Position numbers and translations under genes: made by a program
From: Mesorhizobium sp. B2-7-2
Lineage (GTDB): Bacteria > Pseudomonadota > Alphaproteobacteria > Rhizobiales > Rhizobiaceae
Length of the DNA: 64,000 bases
Reading direction: 5' to 3'
Assembly (NCBI RefSeq): GCF_006440775.1
Contig: NZ_VFTZ01000023.1
Coordinates: 28,249-92,248 of the forward strand
The notes under the pieces: model-generated
Database searches by the model: none
What the model saw: only the letters and a program-made list of their open reading frames with translations
What the model was told of the DNA's origin: nothing
In this document: positions 62,571 to 64,000 of the stretch, one piece after another
Numbering within the stretch: position 1 is the first letter of the stretch
Layout of the letters: every line of letters begins with the position of its first letter

Positions 62571-62672
62571 TTAAAGCGCGTCGCGCTGAACGAATCCAGG
62601 CGACGCGCTTTAAGTCTTTTTGTTGATGCATGTCGTTGTCCCAGAACCGCTGCGCACTTCTGGGCGACATGC
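62571..62672. repeat. Dispersed repeat, copy 3 with its upstream hairpin
   Basis: Two stems: TTAAAGCGCGTCGC / GCGACGCGCTTTAA (62571-62584 with 62600-62613) followed by T-rich DNA, then GCATGTCG / CGACATGC (62628-62635 with 62665-62672) around CCCAGAA / TTCTGGG and the loop CCGCTGCGCAC shared with the copies at 21895 and 32759. It occupies most of the 379-base gap before azlC, whose ribosome site follows directly. Confidence 0.8.
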
Positions 62673-62686
62673 ACGAGGAGCGGTGC

Positions 62687-63415
62687 ATGGCAGCGGAAGC
62701 AATCTCTGAGGGCAGAACGGGCAGCGATTTCTGGGACGGCGTGCGGCTTTCAATGCCGGTGGTCGTTGCGTCGGCGCCGTTCGCGGTGCTGTTCGGCACG
62801 CTTGCGGTCGACAATGGGTTTTCCGTCCTCGAAGCCTTCCTGATGAGCGCGATGATCTATGGCGGCGCCAGCCAGATGGTCGGCATCGAGCTGTTCGGCC
62901 AGCATGTCGCGCCATGGTTGATCGTGCTGTCGATCTTCGCGGTGAACTTTCGCCACGTGCTCTATTCGGCCGGCATCGGCAGGCGCATCGCACACTGGCC
63001 GCTTCTGCAGCAGGCGCTCGGCTATTTCATCCTGACCGACCCGCAATTCGCCATCGCCGAGGCGAGGGCCGAGTCCGGCCGTCCCGTTGGCTTCGTCTGG
63101 TATCTGGGGCTAGGCCTGCCGGTCTATGTGTTCTGGGTGGTCGAAAGCGGATTGGGCGCGGTGTTCGGCAAGCTGATCCCCGACACGCATGCGCTGGGCA
63201 TCGATTTCCTTTTGCCGATCTATTTCCTCGGCCTGGTGCTCGGCTTCCGCAGGCGGCCGCTTTGGGCGCCCGTCGTCGCCGCCAGCGCCGTCGCCTCGAT
63301 CGTTGCTTATCGAACCGTGGGCTCGCCCTGGCATGTCTCGGTCGGTGCGGTCGCAGGCATCCTCCTGGCGGTGATCCTGCCGCCGCATCACAGCGGCGTG
63401 GGCAAGCGGCCATGA
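62687..63415 (+). CDS. azlC: AzlC-family branched-chain amino acid exporter, large subunit
   Basis: A 242-residue integral membrane protein with about seven to eight helices. PFAVLFGTLAVDNGFSV, YGGASQMVGIEL, NFRHVLYSAGI and LTDPQFAIAEAR are AzlC/YgaZ signatures; it exports branched-chain or related amino acids together with AzlD. The ATG 62687 has GAGGAG before it; an ATG at 62669 lies inside the repeat. The end overlaps azlD by four bases. Confidence 0.93.
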   Translation: MAAEAISEGRTGSDFWDGVRLSMPVVVASAPFAVLFGTLAVDNGFSVLEAFLMSAMIYGGASQMVGIELFGQHVAPWLIVLSIFAVNFRHVLYSAGIGRRIAHWPLLQQALGYFILTDPQFAIAEARAESGRPVGFVWYLGLGLPVYVFWVVESGLGAVFGKLIPDTHALGIDFLLPIYFLGLVLGFRRRPLWAPVVAASAVASIVAYRTVGSPWHVSVGAVAGILLAVILPPHHSGVGKRP

Positions 63416-63708
63416 GCACGACCTTCTGGATCATCCTGGCCGGCGCCGTCGCCACCTATCTGACCCGTGTCGGCGGCCACCTCGTCATCTCGCGTTTCGA
63501 GACCATCCATCCGCGCGTCGAAGCCGGGCTCAACGCCGTGCCGGCCGCGGTGCTGACGACCTTGGTGGCGCCCGAGCTATTGCATGCCGGGCCCGCTGAG
63601 TGGGCGGCGCTGATCGTCACCGTGCTGGTGTCGCTGCGCGGCGGCCTGATGGCGATGTTCTTGGCCGGTGCGGCGGCACTGATAATCGCGCGCCAATTTG
63701 TGGGGTAA
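63412..63708 (+). CDS. azlD: AzlD-family exporter, small subunit
   Basis: A 98-residue membrane protein with three to four helices (FWIILAGAVATYLTRVGG, LNAVPAAVLTTLVAPELL, and a late LAGAAALIIARQF). It is the YgaH/AzlD partner of AzlC, and its start overlaps the azlC stop (ATGA), so both are translated together. Confidence 0.93.
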   Translation: MSTTFWIILAGAVATYLTRVGGHLVISRFETIHPRVEAGLNAVPAAVLTTLVAPELLHAGPAEWAALIVTVLVSLRGGLMAMFLAGAAALIIARQFVG

Positions 63709-63875
63709 GAGCTTTGCCGGCGCGATCGTTTCGGATCGTCTGCGCTGCCCCTCATTGCCCTGATGGCATTCTCCCGTAACGGGCTACGGCATCGACACAT
63801 TTCGAAGCGGCTGGTCTTTGGCGATAGCGTGTATGGCAGCTTGGCGCATGCATTGTCCAATGTAGCGCTGGTCGA

Positions 63876-63917
63876 CCCCCCACTCCGTCTCGGCTTCGCC
63901 GAGCCACCTCTCCCCCG
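63876..63917. repeat. Rhizobial-type short palindromic repeat fragment
   Basis: CCCCCCACTCCGTCTCGGCT followed by TCGCCGAGCCACCTCTCCCCC. CTCGGC-TTC-GCCGAG is an inner hairpin. Only one copy is visible here; the style matches intergenic repeats of rhizobia. Confidence 0.45.
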
Positions 63918-63924
63918 ATCGACG

Positions 63925-64000
63925 CTAGGGCATATACACATCTCGCAAGGCCCAACCGTCGGCACAGGCACGGAAGTATGCGAGGCCGTTGTAGAAGGTG
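63925..64000 (-). CDS. Possible C-terminus of a gene running off the right edge
   Basis: The minus strand has an open frame of 24 residues before a stop at 63925-63927, ending AYFRACADGWALRDVYMP. The residues have a protein-like composition (aromatic, mixed), but the piece is too short to name. It may be chance. Confidence 0.35.
   Translation of the reverse strand, partial: TFYNGLAYFRACADGWALRDVYMP

Noticed and set aside
1..64000. CRISPR array, prophage, transposase or integrase
   Set aside because: No regularly spaced repeats and no such proteins were seen.
1..64000. tRNA genes
   Set aside because: No cloverleaf or conserved GGTTCGAATCC-type arm was recognised; a tRNAscan run would settle it.

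Overview
The window looks like chromosomal DNA of a Rhizobiales alphaproteobacterium, most likely Mesorhizobium or a close relative. The basis is high GC, rhizobial-type dispersed palindromes, the betaine-lipid pair btaA/btaB, and a rhizobial dcw cluster whose FtsZ has a long Pro/Gln-rich linker ending in a conserved tail. The genus is inferred from gene content and protein style; no database search was run.

Left part (1-31.8 kb) is a mosaic of metabolic and envelope genes in short operons. In order: a TPP enzyme coupled to a CoA-transferase, an alpha/beta hydrolase, a secreted RNase T2, the ABC-F factor EttA, a small lower-GC restriction-modification island, trans-aconitate methyltransferase, a FabH-type synthase, a TetR/tautomerase pair, MOSC and SDR genes, a TrmO-like gene with DUF2293, an ArsR-methyltransferase fusion coupled to metF, an overlooked 28-residue membrane protein, a DMT transporter, a PLP decarboxylase, MltB and GH25 lysozymes, a serine hydrolase, a HigBA toxin-antitoxin pair, btaAB under a textbook Pho box, a fused 5-oxoprolinase, a small lipoprotein, and a TerB/J-domain protein coupled to an AmpD-type amidase.

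Centre (32-34 kb) holds a lytic transglycosylase, the RNase P RNA gene rnpB and a ParDE module. A cystathionine gamma-lyase-type gene then diverges from the division and cell-wall cluster.

The cluster (35.5-54.4 kb) runs on one strand as mraZ-rsmH-ftsL-ftsI-murE-murF-mraY-murD-ftsW-murG-murC-murB-ddl-ftsQ-ftsA-ftsZ, with many start/stop overlaps. It is followed by lpxC, bamD, recN and ligA. Together these genes build the lipid II precursor, assemble the divisome and make outer-membrane lipid A and the BAM complex. A four-unit 10-bp-phased array matching the E. coli MraZ operator lies over the putative mraZ promoter.

Right end (60.8-64 kb) has a DUF2461 gene broken by a one-base shift, an SDR gene, a dispersed repeat, azlC/azlD and a possible partial gene at the edge. 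I found no CRISPR array, prophage, transposase or clear tRNA, and no gene set that I would call a new system. The best leads are the restriction-modification island with its palindromes, the MraZ and Pho operators, the small membrane protein, the three-copy repeat family and the DUF2461 frameshift.
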